Origin: Burkholderiales bacterium RIFCSPLOWO2_12_FULL_65_40
GTDB taxonomy: Bacteria > Pseudomonadota > Gammaproteobacteria > Burkholderiales > Burkholderiaceae_C
Reading direction: 5' to 3'
Assembly (NCBI GenBank): GCA_001770955.1
Contig: MESL01000011.1
Span: 35,211 to 99,210 of the forward strand
DNA: 64,000 bases
Positions 49,428-58,856 of the stretch are shown piece after piece (the stretch's first letter is position 1; each line of letters opens with the position of its first letter). The position numbers and the translations under genes were made by a program. The notes under the pieces are model-generated. The model had not been told where the DNA came from and did not search any database. It worked only from the letters and a program-made list of their open reading frames with translations.

Positions 49428-51743
49428 TCAGGAACGCCTGGAAGAACGCCCTTTGCCCTTGGCGGACTTGTCTCCAGACTGCGCCTTGGTGAGCAGCGCC
49501 GCTTTCTGGGTGGACTTTCCAGTTCCTGTACGGCCACCGACGGGTTCGCGCGCCGTGCTGCGGCGAGGCGCATCGTCTTCGGGTGCCGCGCGACGCTTGC
49601 CCGGGGCCGCCGTTGCGCCGCCGGGGGCCGTGCGCGCACCACCCTTGTCGCGGGCAGGCCGCGCCGCGCCCAGTTCCTCACCCTCGGTCACCAGGCGGAA
49701 ATCGATGCGGCGCCCATCCAGGTCCACGCGGCTGACCTGCACGCGCACCCGCGAGCCGATCGCATAACGGATGCCGCTGCGCTCGCCGCGCAGTTCCTGG
49801 CGTGCCTCATCGAACTTGAAGTACTCACCGCCCAATTCGGTGATGTGCACGAGGCCCTCGACATACATGGCGTCGAGCGTGACAAAGATGCCGAAGCTCG
49901 TGGCCGAAGACACTACGCCTCCGTATTCCTCGCCCAGGTGCTCACGCATGTACTTGCACTTGAGCCAGGCCTCGACGTCGCGGCTGGCCTCATCGGCACG
50001 GCGCTCGTTGGCGCTGCAGTGCAGGCCGGCCGCCTCCCAGGACTGGGTTTCGGCCAAGGCGACGCCCGTCTCCTTCTTGCGCGGCTCCTTGCCCGGCGGG
50101 GCCACGCGGCTGGCCAGGCGCTTGCTCAGTTTGGCGTGCGCCTCGCCCGGCGTGGGCAGCAGGGGCAGGCGGTACTTGGTGTTGCCCAGAATGGCCTTGA
50201 TGACGCGGTGCACCAGCAGGTCGGGGTAGCGCCGGATGGGGCTGGTGAAGTGCGTGTAGGCCTCGAACGCCAAGCCGAAGTGCCCGCTGTTGATGGGCGT
50301 GTAGATCGCCTGCTGCATCGAGCGCAGCAACATGGTGTGGATCTGCTGCGCATCCGGGCGGTCCTTGGTGGCCTCGGCGATGGCCTGAAACTCGGACGGC
50401 TGCGGGTTGTCGCTGATCGACAGGCCCACCGCCATGGCCTTGAGATAGTTGCGCAGGATGTCCTGCTTTTCAGGCGTGGGGCCCTCGTGCACACGGTACA
50501 GCCCGTGCTGCTTGCCCTGCGCAATGAAATCGGCGCTGCAGACGTTGGCCGCCAGCATGGCCTCCTCGATCAGCTTGTGCGCGTCGTTGCGCGTGCGCGG
50601 CACGATCTTCTCGATGCGGCCATTTTCGTCGCAGACGATCTGTGTTTCGGTGGTCTCGAAATCGACCGCGCCGCGCTCGCGCCGTGCCAGCAGCAGCGCG
50701 CGGTACACGTCGTGCAGATTCAGCAGGTCGGGCACGCGCTCCTTGCGCTTGGCGGCCTCGGGGCCGCGCGTGTTGGCCAGAATGGCGGCCACCTCGGTGT
50801 AGGTGAAGCGCGCGTGACTGAACATCACCGCCGGGTAGAACTGGTAGGCATGCACCTCGCCCTTGGCCGTGACGAGCATGTCGCAGACCATGCACAGGCG
50901 CTCGACCTCGGGGTTAAGCGAGCACAGTCCGTTGCTGAGCTTCTCGGGCAGCATGGGGATGACGCGGCGCGGGAAGTACACGCTGGTGGCCCGGTCGTAG
51001 GCATCGATGTCGATGGCGCTGCCCGTCTGTACATAGTGGCTCACGTCGGCGATGGCCACCAGCAGGCGCCAGCCCTTGCTGCGCCCCACCTTGGCAGGCT
51101 CGCAGTACACGGCATCGTCGAAGTCGCGAGCGTCCTCGCCGTCGATGGTGACCAGCGGCACATCGGTCAGGTCGATGCGCTGCTTCTTGTCTTGCGCGCG
51201 CACCTTGTCGGGCAAGGCGCCGGCCTCGGCCAGGCAGTCCTCGGAAAACTCATGCGGCACACCGTACTTGCGCACGGCAATTTCGATCTCCATGCCCGGG
51301 TCGTCCACTTCACCAAGCACTTCGGTGATGCGACCCACGGGCTGGCCGAACAGCGCCGGCGGCTCGGTGAGTTCAACCACGACCACCTGGCCCGGCTTGG
51401 CCAGCGCCAGCGCGCCGCCGGGGATCAAAATATCCTGGCCGTAGCGCTTGTCTTCGGGGGCCACGATCCAGACCCCGCTCTCCTGCAACAGGCGGCCGAT
51501 GATGGGCTGCGGTGGGCGTTCGATGATCTCGACGACGCGGCCCTCGGGCCGGCCCCGGCGGTCCTGCCGCACGATGCGGGCGCGCACACGGTCCTTGTGC
51601 AGCACGGCGCGCATTTCGTTGGGTGGCAGAAAAATATCGGTCTGGCCGTCGTCGCGGATGACGTACCCATGGCCGTCGCGGTGCCCCTGCACGCTGCCTT
51701 CAATTTCATCTGAAGAATGCGAGGCGGTCGTGCTGGGGTTCAT
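49428..51743 (-). CDS. rnr: Ribonuclease R
   Basis: This 3'-to-5' exoribonuclease of 771 residues degrades structured RNA. Cold-shock-like domains span about residues 15-190. The catalytic RNB domain follows, with metal-binding acidic residues in TIDGEDARDFDDAVYCEP near 240. A C-terminal S1 domain (YGGVVSSATSFGIFVTLDAMY) precedes a basic, low-complexity tail ending KGKGRSSRR. The ATG at 51743 is chosen; the frame stays open upstream but runs antisense through a tRNA gene. Its start region resembles sequence before the second tRNA-Leu, suggesting a local duplication. Confidence 0.95.
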   Translation of the reverse strand: MNPSTTASHSSDEIEGSVQGHRDGHGYVIRDDGQTDIFLPPNEMRAVLHKDRVRARIVRQDRRGRPEGRVVEIIERPPQPIIGRLLQESGVWIVAPEDKRYGQDILIPGGALALAKPGQVVVVELTEPPALFGQPVGRITEVLGEVDDPGMEIEIAVRKYGVPHEFSEDCLAEAGALPDKVRAQDKKQRIDLTDVPLVTIDGEDARDFDDAVYCEPAKVGRSKGWRLLVAIADVSHYVQTGSAIDIDAYDRATSVYFPRRVIPMLPEKLSNGLCSLNPEVERLCMVCDMLVTAKGEVHAYQFYPAVMFSHARFTYTEVAAILANTRGPEAAKRKERVPDLLNLHDVYRALLLARRERGAVDFETTETQIVCDENGRIEKIVPRTRNDAHKLIEEAMLAANVCSADFIAQGKQHGLYRVHEGPTPEKQDILRNYLKAMAVGLSISDNPQPSEFQAIAEATKDRPDAQQIHTMLLRSMQQAIYTPINSGHFGLAFEAYTHFTSPIRRYPDLLVHRVIKAILGNTKYRLPLLPTPGEAHAKLSKRLASRVAPPGKEPRKKETGVALAETQSWEAAGLHCSANERRADEASRDVEAWLKCKYMREHLGEEYGGVVSSATSFGIFVTLDAMYVEGLVHITELGGEYFKFDEARQELRGERSGIRYAIGSRVRVQVSRVDLDGRRIDFRLVTEGEELGAARPARDKGGARTAPGGATAAPGKRRAAPEDDAPRRSTAREPVGGRTGTGKSTQKAALLTKAQSGDKSAKGKGRSSRRS

Positions 51744-51777
51744 TTTTTTGTTGTACAATCTTAGACTTTCCTGAAAT

Positions 51778-51862
<85 letters not shown>

Positions 51863-51871
51863 AGTTTAACG

Positions 51872-51899
51872 AAAAGCCGCTGCACAAAGCGGCTTTTTT
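51872..51899 (+). terminator. Intrinsic terminator after first tRNA-Leu
   Basis: AAAAGCCGCT pairs with AGCGGCTTTT across a 6-nt loop and ends in a T-run. Its GC core begins 13 nt after the tRNA CCA. It separates the two tRNA genes into distinct transcription units. Confidence 0.88.
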
Positions 51900-51967
51900 G
51901 TTGGCAAAAATGGCTTATCTGTTCTGCAGGGGTCATTTCTTGCTATACAATTCAATCTTTCCTGAAA

Positions 51968-52052
<85 letters not shown>

Positions 52053-52056
52053 AAAC

Positions 52057-52089
52057 AAAAAAAGCCGTTGCAATCGCAACGGCTTTTTT
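52057..52089 (+). terminator. Bidirectional intrinsic terminator after second tRNA-Leu
   Basis: GCCGTTGC pairs with GCAACGGC across AATC, flanked by an A-run on one side and a T-run on the other. It can therefore end the tRNA transcript on plus and the pmbA transcript on minus. Confidence 0.9.
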
Positions 52090-52093
52090 CATT

Positions 52094-52122
52094 TCAGGCC
52101 CCTCCTTTTCAGAAGGGCCTGA
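52094..52122 (-). promoter_or_regulatory. Second hairpin downstream of pmbA
   Basis: TCAGGCCC pairs with GGGCCTGA (8 bp, 13-nt loop) 7 nt after the pmbA stop. It lacks a T-run on the minus strand, so it may serve mRNA 3'-end protection ahead of the bidirectional terminator at 52057-52089. Confidence 0.5.
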
Positions 52123-52128
52123 TTCCGC

Positions 52129-53514
52129 TTAGCTACCCGCAACCTTCATGCGATTGACGAGCACCGAGCCGACGGTCTTGGCGCCGTAGGCATAGGCGTC
52201 GGCGCCCACGGCCTCGATGCCCTTGAGCATGGTCTTGAGGTTACCGGCGATGGTGATCTCGTGCACCGGGAAGGCGATCTGGCCGTTCTCCACCCAGAAA
52301 CCGCTGGCGCCGCGCGAGTAGTCACCGGTCACGTAGTTCACACCCTGGCCCATGAGCTCGATGACGAACAGGCCGGTGCCGAGTTTTTGCAGCATCGCGT
52401 CGAGGTCGTCGCCCTTGCGGGTGCGGCGCGAGGTCAGCACCAGGTTGTGCGAGCCCCCCGCATTGCCGGTGGTCTTCATGCCGAGCTTGCGCGCCGAATA
52501 GCTGCTGAGGAAGTAGCCCTCCACGCGCCCGGCATCCACCACCTTGCGGGACTGCACGCGCACGCCTTCCTCGTCGAACGGCGAACTGCCCTTGCCGCGC
52601 GAAATGAAGGGGTCTTCAAGGATGTCGATGTGCTTGGGAAACACCGGCTTGCCCAGCGAGTCGAGCAGAAAGCTGCTCTTGCGGTACAGCGCACCACCAC
52701 TCGTGGCCTGCACATAGGCGCCCAGCAGGCCAGCCGCCAGGGACGACTCGAACAACACCGGGCATTCGGTGGTGGCAATTTTGCGACTGCCAAGGCGCGA
52801 GAGCGCGCGCTGCGCGGCATAGCGCCCCACGGCAGCGGGCGAGGACAGCTCGGTCGCGCTGCGCTGCGAGCTGTACCAGGCGTCACGCTGCATCTCGCCA
52901 TTGCGGCCGGGCAACGAGGCGATGGGGGCCACCGAGAGGCTGTGGCGCGAGGTGGCGTAGCCGCCCCGAAAGCCCCGCGTGTGCGCACTGAAAAAATGGC
53001 TTTGCTGCGCCGATACCGCCGCACCCTCGCTGTTGGTGATGCGCTTGCCGGTGGCAAAGGCCGCGGCCTCGCATTCAAGGGCTATCCGTGCGGCCTCTTC
53101 GCTGGTGAGCTCCCATGGGTGAAAAAGATCGAGGTCGCGGTGGCTCGCGGGCGGTGCGATGTCATCGGCATCGGGCAGGCCGGCCACCGGGTCTTCGGCA
53201 GTAAACCGGGCAATGTCGTAGGCGGCCTGCACGGTGCGCTCGATGGCGGCGCCAGAGAAGTCGGACGTGCTGGCATTGCCGCGCCGGTGGCCGATGTAGA
53301 CCGTCACGCCGAGCGACTTGTCGCGGTTGCGCTCCACGGTTTCCAGCTCGCCCTTGCGCACGCCCACAGACAGGCCACAGCCCTCGGAGGCCTCGGCGCC
53401 GGCATCGGTGGCGCCGAGCTTTTTCGCGTGTGCCAGCGCCTGGTCCACGAGTTGTTCAAAAAACGGGCGCGAATAGCTGAAGCCCGTGTCGGCGGAGGAA
53501 TGCGTATGGTTCAT
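52129..53514 (-). CDS. pmbA: Metalloprotease-family protein PmbA (TldE)
   Basis: This 461-residue TldD/TldE-family protein partners with TldD in processing peptides such as microcin B17 precursor and antitoxin CcdA in E. coli. Family segments include GAEASEGCGLSVGVRKGELETVE, FFSAHTRGFRGG and GTGLFVIELMGQGVNYVTGD near 380. It carries no HEXXH itself, as is usual for TldE. The ATG at 53514 is used. It diverges from darP (90-nt gap), a pairing conserved across many beta- and gammaproteobacteria. tldD is not in the window. Confidence 0.95.
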   Translation of the reverse strand: MNHTHSSADTGFSYSRPFFEQLVDQALAHAKKLGATDAGAEASEGCGLSVGVRKGELETVERNRDKSLGVTVYIGHRRGNASTSDFSGAAIERTVQAAYDIARFTAEDPVAGLPDADDIAPPASHRDLDLFHPWELTSEEAARIALECEAAAFATGKRITNSEGAAVSAQQSHFFSAHTRGFRGGYATSRHSLSVAPIASLPGRNGEMQRDAWYSSQRSATELSSPAAVGRYAAQRALSRLGSRKIATTECPVLFESSLAAGLLGAYVQATSGGALYRKSSFLLDSLGKPVFPKHIDILEDPFISRGKGSSPFDEEGVRVQSRKVVDAGRVEGYFLSSYSARKLGMKTTGNAGGSHNLVLTSRRTRKGDDLDAMLQKLGTGLFVIELMGQGVNYVTGDYSRGASGFWVENGQIAFPVHEITIAGNLKTMLKGIEAVGADAYAYGAKTVGSVLVNRMKVAGS

Positions 53515-53603
53515 GGCGACGGCTATGATACTTGCCGCTAGTCGCCTCCGCCCGGCGCGCACCGCCGCCGCGCAGGCCGCCCCTCTCTCCCCCGGATTCC
53601 ACC

Positions 53604-54275
53604 ATGTCACGCAAACCCAAAAAAGGCTACTTCGTGAAAGGCCAGTTTGTTGCCGAAGGCAGCGAACTGGACCTGCAGCTCAAGGCCGAACTCAAAGGCA
53701 CCCAGGATGCCAGCCGCACCGAACTCAAGCGCGAAAGCGACGAGCTGCAGGATCTGGGCAAGGAACTGCTGACCCTGCGCACCGACCTGTTCAACCGCCT
53801 GGGCCTGCCCGACAAGCTCGCCGATGCCCTGGCCGAGGCGCGACGCATCACCAACTTCGAGGGCAAGCGCCGCCAGATGCAGTACGTCGGCAAGCTCATG
53901 CGCAAGCTCGAACCCGCAGTGGTGCAGGCCGTGCGCGACGCGCTGGATGAACAGCGCAGCGGCTCCGCCAAAGAGAAGCTCGCACTGCACCAGGCCGAGC
54001 AATGGCGCGACCGCCTGATCGCGCAAGACGGCGCCCAGGCCGAATGGATCGACCTCTACCCCGACACCGACATCCAGCAACTGCGCGCCCTGATCCGCCA
54101 GGCACGCAAGGATGCACCGACCGCGCACGAAGCGACCGTGGCGCAATCTCAAGGCCAGGCGCCCCGCAAGAGCCGCGCCTACCGCGAGCTGTTCGCGCTG
54201 GTGCGCGCACAGATCTCCGGCATTGCGGCCGAGGAGGAGGACGCCCAGGATGGCACGGAGGACGGCGATGACTGA
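53604..54275 (+). CDS. darP: Ribosome biogenesis factor DarP (YjgA, DUF615)
   Basis: This 223-residue helical protein has conserved regions RKPKKGYFVKGQFVAEGSEL at the start, DLFNRLGLPDKLADALAEARRI and GKRRQMQYVGKLMRKLE, typical of YjgA. E. coli DarP associates with late 50S precursors. An acidic tail (AAEEEDAQDGTEDGDD) ends the protein. It diverges from pmbA and overlaps the start of mog by 8 nt. Confidence 0.95.
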   Translation: MSRKPKKGYFVKGQFVAEGSELDLQLKAELKGTQDASRTELKRESDELQDLGKELLTLRTDLFNRLGLPDKLADALAEARRITNFEGKRRQMQYVGKLMRKLEPAVVQAVRDALDEQRSGSAKEKLALHQAEQWRDRLIAQDGAQAEWIDLYPDTDIQQLRALIRQARKDAPTAHEATVAQSQGQAPRKSRAYRELFALVRAQISGIAAEEEDAQDGTEDGDD

Positions 54276-54870
54276 GCGATCGACACACGATCCGGTGAAG
54301 ATCGGCATCGTCTCCATCAGCGACCGTGCCAGCAGCGGCGTCTATGAAGACAAGGGCTTGCCCGCGCTGCAGGACTGGCTCACTTGCGCGCTGAAGAACC
54401 CCGTCACGTTCGAGCCACGCCTGATCCCCGACGAGCAGGACACCATCAGCGCCACGCTGATCGCATTGGTCAACGATGGCTGCAGCCTGGTGCTGACCAC
54501 CGGCGGCACCGGCCCGGCCCTGCGCGACGTGACGCCCGAGGCCACTCTGGCGGTGGCGCACAAGGAGATGCCGGGCTTTGGCGAGCAGATGCGCCGAATC
54601 AGCCAGCACTTCGTGCCCACAGCCATCCTCTCGCGCCAGGTGGCCGTGGTGCGCGACCAGTGCCTCATCATCAACCTGCCCGGCCAGCCCAAGGCCATCG
54701 CGGAAACGCTCGAAGGACTCAAGGGCGACGACGGCGAGCAACTCGTGCCCGGTATCTTCGCCGCCGTGCCCTATTGCATCGACCTCATCGGGGGCCCCTA
54801 CCTGGAAACGCACGACGCCGTATGCAAGGCCTTCCGGCCCAAGAGCGCGATCCGGTCATCCAAGGCCTGA
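54268..54870 (+). CDS. mog: Molybdopterin adenylyltransferase (Mog/MogA)
   Basis: This 200-residue enzyme adenylylates molybdopterin before molybdenum insertion. The N-terminus VKIGIVSISDRASSGVYEDKG and the nucleotide/pterin loop LVLTTGGTGPALRDVTPEAT near 70-89 are diagnostic. The ATG at 54268 overlaps darP by 8 nt. It converges on cysE, and a dispersed repeat copy lies in the gap. No other molybdenum cofactor genes are in the window. Confidence 0.93.
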   Translation: MTERSTHDPVKIGIVSISDRASSGVYEDKGLPALQDWLTCALKNPVTFEPRLIPDEQDTISATLIALVNDGCSLVLTTGGTGPALRDVTPEATLAVAHKEMPGFGEQMRRISQHFVPTAILSRQVAVVRDQCLIINLPGQPKAIAETLEGLKGDDGEQLVPGIFAAVPYCIDLIGGPYLETHDAVCKAFRPKSAIRSSKA

Positions 54871-54923
54871 CAAGGCTCCAGCGCCCAACCACCGGACGCT
54901 GCAAGCTATTATTTTTATAGCAA
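54861..54923 (-). repeat. Dispersed palindromic repeat, copy 7 (after cysE)
   Basis: On the minus strand, 4 nt after the cysE TAG, GCTATAAAAATAATAGC forms a hairpin. It is followed by TTGCAGCG, a GCGCTGGAGCC block and CTTGTCAGGCC. It may act as the 3' end structure of the cysE message and just reaches the last codons of mog. Confidence 0.72.
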
Positions 54924-54926
54924 AAA

Positions 54927-55703
54927 CTACTTACCCACCAAGTCGTTGAGCTTGCCCGCCTCGAACTGCTCCTTGAGCGCCGCATCGTCAGGCACGCAGT
55001 CGCCCGTCTTGACGCACTCGGACAGCTTCTCGATGGCCTGCCAGAGCAGCGCGATCTGGTGCTCCTGCGACGAGGCGTTGTCGATCAGGCCGCGCATGGC
55101 CTGCGACAGCGGATCGTCTTCCTGGGTGATGCCATAGGCCGAGAATTTGGGCGCATGCGGCTCGGTCACGTCGGCGCTCTGTCCCTCTTTGGACGGGATG
55201 ATGCGCGCCGGAATGCCGACGGCCGTGGCGCCCGCCGGCACGGGCTTGATGACCACGGCGTTGCTGCCGATCTTGGCCCCGTCGCCCACCTCGAAACCGC
55301 CGAGCACCTTGGCCCCGGCGCTCACCACCACGTCCTTGCCGAGTGTGGGATGGCGCTTGGTGCCCTTGTAGAGCGAGGTGCCGCCGAGCGTGACACCCTG
55401 GTAGATGGTGCAGCCATCGCCGATCTCGGCCGTCTCACCCACCACCACACCCATGGCGTGGTCGAAAAACACACGCTCGCCGACCTTGGCGCCGGGGTGG
55501 ATCTCGATGCCGGTGAGCCAGCGCGCGCAGTGCGAAATGAAGCGCCCCAGCCACTTGAAGCCGTGCGTCCAGCACCAGTGCGCAGGGCGGTGTAGCCAGA
55601 TGGCGTGCAGCCCGGGGTAGCAGGTGATGACCTCCCAGGTGCTGCGGGCCGCGGGGTCGCGGTCGAGGATACACTGGATGTCGGAGCGCAGGCGGGCAAA
55701 CAT
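54927..55703 (-). CDS. cysE: Serine O-acetyltransferase CysE
   Basis: This enzyme of 258 residues acetylates serine for cysteine synthesis. It is of the shorter type, lacking the long N-terminal helical domain of E. coli Cys[21 protein letters not shown] leads directly into the hexapeptide beta-helix. [30 protein letters not shown] carries the catalytic His/Asp region, followed by [20 protein letters not shown]. The C-terminal ~70 residues form an extra helical tail. It lies downstream of trmJ on the same strand (33-nt gap). Confidence 0.94.
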   Translation of the reverse strand: MFARLRSDIQCILDRDPAARSTWEVITCYPGLHAIWLHRPAHWCWTHGFKWLGRFISHCARWLTGIEIHPGAKVGERVFFDHAMGVVVGETAEIGDGCTIYQGVTLGGTSLYKGTKRHPTLGKDVVVSAGAKVLGGFEVGDGAKIGSNAVVIKPVPAGATAVGIPARIIPSKEGQSADVTEPHAPKFSAYGITQEDDPLSQAMRGLIDNASSQEHQIALLWQAIEKLSECVKTGDCVPDDAALKEQFEAGKLNDLVGK

Positions 55704-55736
55704 CTGTTGTAGTTATGCGTTGATGGGCCGCACAGT

Positions 55737-56528
55737 CTATCGCTTTGGCTGCGCGGCCTCGATCATGGATTTGGCGACACCGCGCAGGATGTGGATTTCC
55801 TCGGCGCCCAGTTGCGCGCGGTTGAAGAGCTGGTTGAGGCGCGGCATGAGCTTCTTGGGCGCGGCCGGGTCGAGAAAGCCGATGGTGGTCAGCGCCTGCT
55901 CCCAGTGCGCCAGCATGCCGGCCACCTGACCGGCATCGGCGAGCTGGCGCCCCGGCGTGGCCTCCTGCACGCCAAAGCCCCCCAGTGCCTGGCGCCACTC
56001 GTACGCAATGACCTGGATGGCCGCGCCCAGGTTGAGCGAACCGAACTGCGGGTTGGTGGGGATGGAAAGCGCCACATGGCAGCGGTACACGTCCTCGTTG
56101 GCCATGCCGAAGCGCTCGGAGCCGAACAGAAAACCCATGCCTGCTTCGCCCGCCAGGGACACGGATTCTGAAGCGTTTTGGGCCTCTGGGGCAATAGATT
56201 CAAGCGCAACACGCTCTCTTTTCAATAGCATTTCGAAATGCTCCCGCGGCGCGCGCGTGGGCGGCCCGAAGTCGCGCGGCGTCATGGCCGTGGCGCACAG
56301 ATGGCTGATGCCGTCGAGGGCTTCATCGAGCGTTTCCACGATGCGCGCGTTGGCCAGCACGTCGAGCGCGCCGCTGGCGCGCTGGATGGTTTCCTCGCGC
56401 CGCAGCACGTTGGCCCAGCGTGGTTTCACGAGCACCAGGTCGTCGAAGCCCATGGTCTTCATGGCGCGGGCGCAGGCGCCTACATTGCCGGCGTGGCTGG
56501 TCTGGATGAGGATGAAACGGGTCTTCAT
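55737..56528 (-). CDS. trmJ: tRNA (cytidine/uridine-2'-O-)-methyltransferase TrmJ
   Basis: This 263-residue SPOUT enzyme methylates ribose 32 of tRNAs. It shows [20 protein letters not shown] at the start, the [12 protein letters not shown] knot segment, and [16 protein letters not shown]. Compared with my recollection of E. coli TrmJ (246 residues), about 20 extra residues lie just before the knot segment. They correspond to residues ~100-122 ([20 protein letters not shown]), which are encoded by a dispersed repeat copy with CTA, AGA and TCA codons. The ATG at 56528 is used. It diverges from suhB and precedes cysE. Confidence 0.93.
   Translation of the reverse strand: MKTRFILIQTSHAGNVGACARAMKTMGFDDLVLVKPRWANVLRREETIQRASGALDVLANARIVETLDEALDGISHLCATAMTPRDFGPPTRAPREHFEMLLKRERVALESIAPEAQNASESVSLAGEAGMGFLFGSERFGMANEDVYRCHVALSIPTNPQFGSLNLGAAIQVIAYEWRQALGGFGVQEATPGRQLADAGQVAGMLAHWEQALTTIGFLDPAAPKKLMPRLNQLFNRAQLGAEEIHILRGVAKSMIEAAQPKR
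56164..56231 (-). repeat. Dispersed palindromic repeat, copy 8 (inside trmJ)
   Basis: On the minus strand: GCTATTGAAAAGAGAGCGTG, then TTGCGCTTGAATCTATTGCC, then AGAGGCCCAAAACGCTTC. It is translated in frame in the sense direction of trmJ and lies where the protein seems longer than its relatives. Confidence 0.72.
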
Positions 56529-56680
56529 GGGCGCGTGCGACGGGGCCGGTAATGCGTTGGGTGGGCGAGGCGGGTAAAATCCGGTGCTTATTGTCGCCGC
56601 CAGCATCGCCCGGCCGCGACTTTCCTGTTCCTGGCCCGCGTGCCACGCCACAAGCCGTGATGCGCACACCTGCACAATCT

Positions 56681-57601
56681 ATGTCGACCAACCTGCACCC
56701 CATGCTCAACGTGGCCATCAAGGCCGCCCGCGCCGCCGGCGCCATCATCAACCGCGCGGCGCTCGACGTGGAATCGGTGCGCATCTCGCAAAAGCAGATC
56801 AACGACTTCGTCACCGAGGTCGATCACGCGAGCGAGAAGGTCATCATCGAGACACTGCTCACGGCCTACCCCGGCCACGGCATCCTGGCCGAGGAATCGG
56901 GCAGCCAGCACGGCGCCAAGGATTCAGAGTTCGTCTGGATCATCGACCCGCTGGACGGCACCACCAACTTCATTCACGGCTTCCCCGTGTACTGCGTCAG
57001 CATCGCGCTGGCCGTGCGCGGCAAGATCGAGCAAGCCGTGATCTACGACCCCTCGCGCAACGACCTGTTCACATCCACCAAGGGCCGGGGCGCCTACCTG
57101 AACGAGCGCCGCATCCGCGTGAGCAAGCGCACCCAGCTCAAGGAGTGTCTGGTCTCCACGGGCTTCCCGTTCCGTCCGGGCGACAACTTCAAGAATTACC
57201 TGGCGATGATGGGCGACGTGATGCAGCGCACCGCCGGCCTGCGCCGCCCCGGCGCCGCCGCGCTCGACCTGGCCTACGTGGCTGCGGGCTACACCGACGG
57301 CTTCTTCGAGACCGGCCTGTCCATCTGGGACGTGGCCGCCGGCTCGCTGCTGGTGACCGAGGCCGGTGGCCTGATCGGCAACTTCACGGGCGAATCCGAC
57401 TTCCTGGAGCAGAAGGAATGCCTGGCGGGCACGCCGCGCATCTACGGCCAGCTGGTGCAGATTCTGGGCAAGTACAGCAAATTTGCCGGTGCGGGCGACA
57501 AGGCAGCGCTGCGCCAGGCGGCCGAGGAACCGGCCGCTGACCTGCCGGCCGACGACGCAGCGAGCGACACCGACGGCACCTCCGAAGACGCGCCTGTCTG
57601 A
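56681..57601 (+). CDS. suhB: Inositol-1-monophosphatase family protein SuhB
   Basis: This 306-residue magnesium-dependent phosphatase fold has metal sites in ILAEESG (near 75), [17 protein letters not shown] (near 87-103) and the late [19 protein letters not shown]. In E. coli SuhB also binds Nus factors at rRNA antitermination complexes. The chain extends about 40 residues beyond the catalytic domain with an acidic, Ala-rich tail ([17 protein letters not shown]). ATG 56681 ([16 protein letters not shown]) is chosen; a Met 7 residues later is possible. It diverges from trmJ. Confidence 0.94.
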   Translation: MSTNLHPMLNVAIKAARAAGAIINRAALDVESVRISQKQINDFVTEVDHASEKVIIETLLTAYPGHGILAEESGSQHGAKDSEFVWIIDPLDGTTNFIHGFPVYCVSIALAVRGKIEQAVIYDPSRNDLFTSTKGRGAYLNERRIRVSKRTQLKECLVSTGFPFRPGDNFKNYLAMMGDVMQRTAGLRRPGAAALDLAYVAAGYTDGFFETGLSIWDVAAGSLLVTEAGGLIGNFTGESDFLEQKECLAGTPRIYGQLVQILGKYSKFAGAGDKAALRQAAEEPAADLPADDAASDTDGTSEDAPV

Positions 57602-57642
57602 TGCGCCGTGCCGGGCGGCGCCCGGCGCTTCATTCCATTTCT

Positions 57643-57723
57643 AAATCACCCGTGTCGTTGTTGCTTCGCCTTGTCGTGCTACAGCACTGCCTGCGGCTTC
57701 GCGCCTAGACACGAATGATTTGG
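57643..57723. repeat. Approximately 80-nt imperfect inverted-repeat element, second type
   Basis: Terminal segments AAATCA-CCCGTGTC and GACACGAATGATTT are imperfect inverted copies. Between them lie GCTTCGCC and GGCTTCGCGCC blocks and a central hairpin GTGCTACAGCAC. It fills the gap between suhB and the convergent HD-GYP gene and ends about 8 nt before the latter's stop codon. It differs from the eight-copy family, and only one copy is seen here. It may act as a bidirectional transcription end. Confidence 0.65.
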
Positions 57724-57731
57724 AAAAGGAG

Positions 57732-58856
57732 TCAATCGGGGTAGTTCAGCGCAATGCTGCGAAAGTCGTCGGCAATGTCGATGAAGGCATCGACGACATC
57801 GGGGTCGAACTGCGTGCCCCGCCCCTTCACGATCGAACCACAGGCCTGCTCGTGCGTGCCGGCGGTCTTGTACACACGGTGGCTGATAACGGCGTCGTAC
57901 ACATCGGCGACGGCCATGAGCCGTGCCGGCACGGGAATCGCGTCACCCGCCAGACCCATGGGGTAACCCGCGCCGTCCCAGCGCTCATGGTGGCTGCAGG
58001 CCATGTCTTTGGCCACGTTCAGGAAACGCACGCGCATGCCCAGGCGGCGCTCCGCGCCCTCGATGGCCTTGCGCCCGAGCACGGTGTGCTGCTTGATGGT
58101 TTCAAATTCGCTGTCGGTCAGCTTGCCGGCCTTGAGCAGGATGGCATCCGACACGCCGATCTTGCCGATATCGTGCAGCGGCGCTGACTTGTACAGAAGC
58201 TCGATCATGTGGCTGTTGAGCACGGCCTCGAAACGCGGGTGGGTGCGCAGCCGCTCGGCCAGCGCCTTCACATAGAGCTGGGTGCGCCGGATGTGGTTGC
58301 CGGTCTCGTCATCGCGCGTTTCGGCCAGCGAGGCCATGGCCATGATGGTCACGTCCTGGATGGCCTGCACCTCCAGCGTGCGCAGCGCCACCTCGCGCTC
58401 CAGGTAGGCGCTCTTGTCGCGCAAGAAATCAGCCGTGGCCTTGAGCGCCAGGTGCGTGTGCACGCGCGCCTGCACGATGGGCGGGCTCACGGGCTTGGTG
58501 ATGTAGTCCACTGCGCCCAGTTCAAAGCCCTTGCGCTCGTCCTCGGTGTCGGCGCGCGCCGTGAGAAAGATGACCGGGATGCCCTGCGTGGCGGCGCTGG
58601 CCTTGAGCTGGCGGCAGACCTCGTAGCCGTCCATGCCGGGCATCATGATGTCGAGCAGCACGAGGTCGGGCACGGGGTCGGACTGCGCGGCCTTGAGCGC
58701 GCGCTCGCCGCTGTTGGCCACCTTGACGCGGTAGCGCTCGCCCAGCAGTTCAGACATCAGCGCCAGGTTGTCGGGTGTGTCGTCCACCACCAGTACGGTG
58801 GGGGTCTGGCGGTTGCGCCAGTCAGAGGGGACATCGGGAAGGGTTTCACGTTGCAT
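57732..58856 (-). CDS. HD-GYP response regulator (cyclic-di-GMP phosphodiesterase, RpfG-like)
   Basis: This protein of 374 residues has an N-terminal receiver domain with phosphoacceptor Asp69 (DLVLLDIMMPGMDG) and the conserved Lys in DYITKPVS. A helical linker leads to the HD-GYP domain (from about 175) with HDIGKIG (His228-Asp229) and HHERWDGAGYPMGL, so catalytic residues are intact. Such proteins hydrolyse cyclic-di-GMP when phosphorylated. The start overlaps the end of the large hybrid kinase gene by 11 nt, making that kinase the probable phosphodonor through its HPt domain. Confidence 0.94.
   Translation of the reverse strand: MQRETLPDVPSDWRNRQTPTVLVVDDTPDNLALMSELLGERYRVKVANSGERALKAAQSDPVPDLVLLDIMMPGMDGYEVCRQLKASAATQGIPVIFLTARADTEDERKGFELGAVDYITKPVSPPIVQARVHTHLALKATADFLRDKSAYLEREVALRTLEVQAIQDVTIMAMASLAETRDDETGNHIRRTQLYVKALAERLRTHPRFEAVLNSHMIELLYKSAPLHDIGKIGVSDAILLKAGKLTDSEFETIKQHTVLGRKAIEGAERRLGMRVRFLNVAKDMACSHHERWDGAGYPMGLAGDAIPVPARLMAVADVYDAVISHRVYKTAGTHEQACGSIVKGRGTQFDPDVVDAFIDIADDFRSIALNYPD

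Noticed and set aside
57601..57630. GCCGGGC/GCCCGGC hairpin after suhB as intrinsic terminator
   Set aside because: Three-base loop and no T-run; may contribute to structure but cannot be called a terminator.
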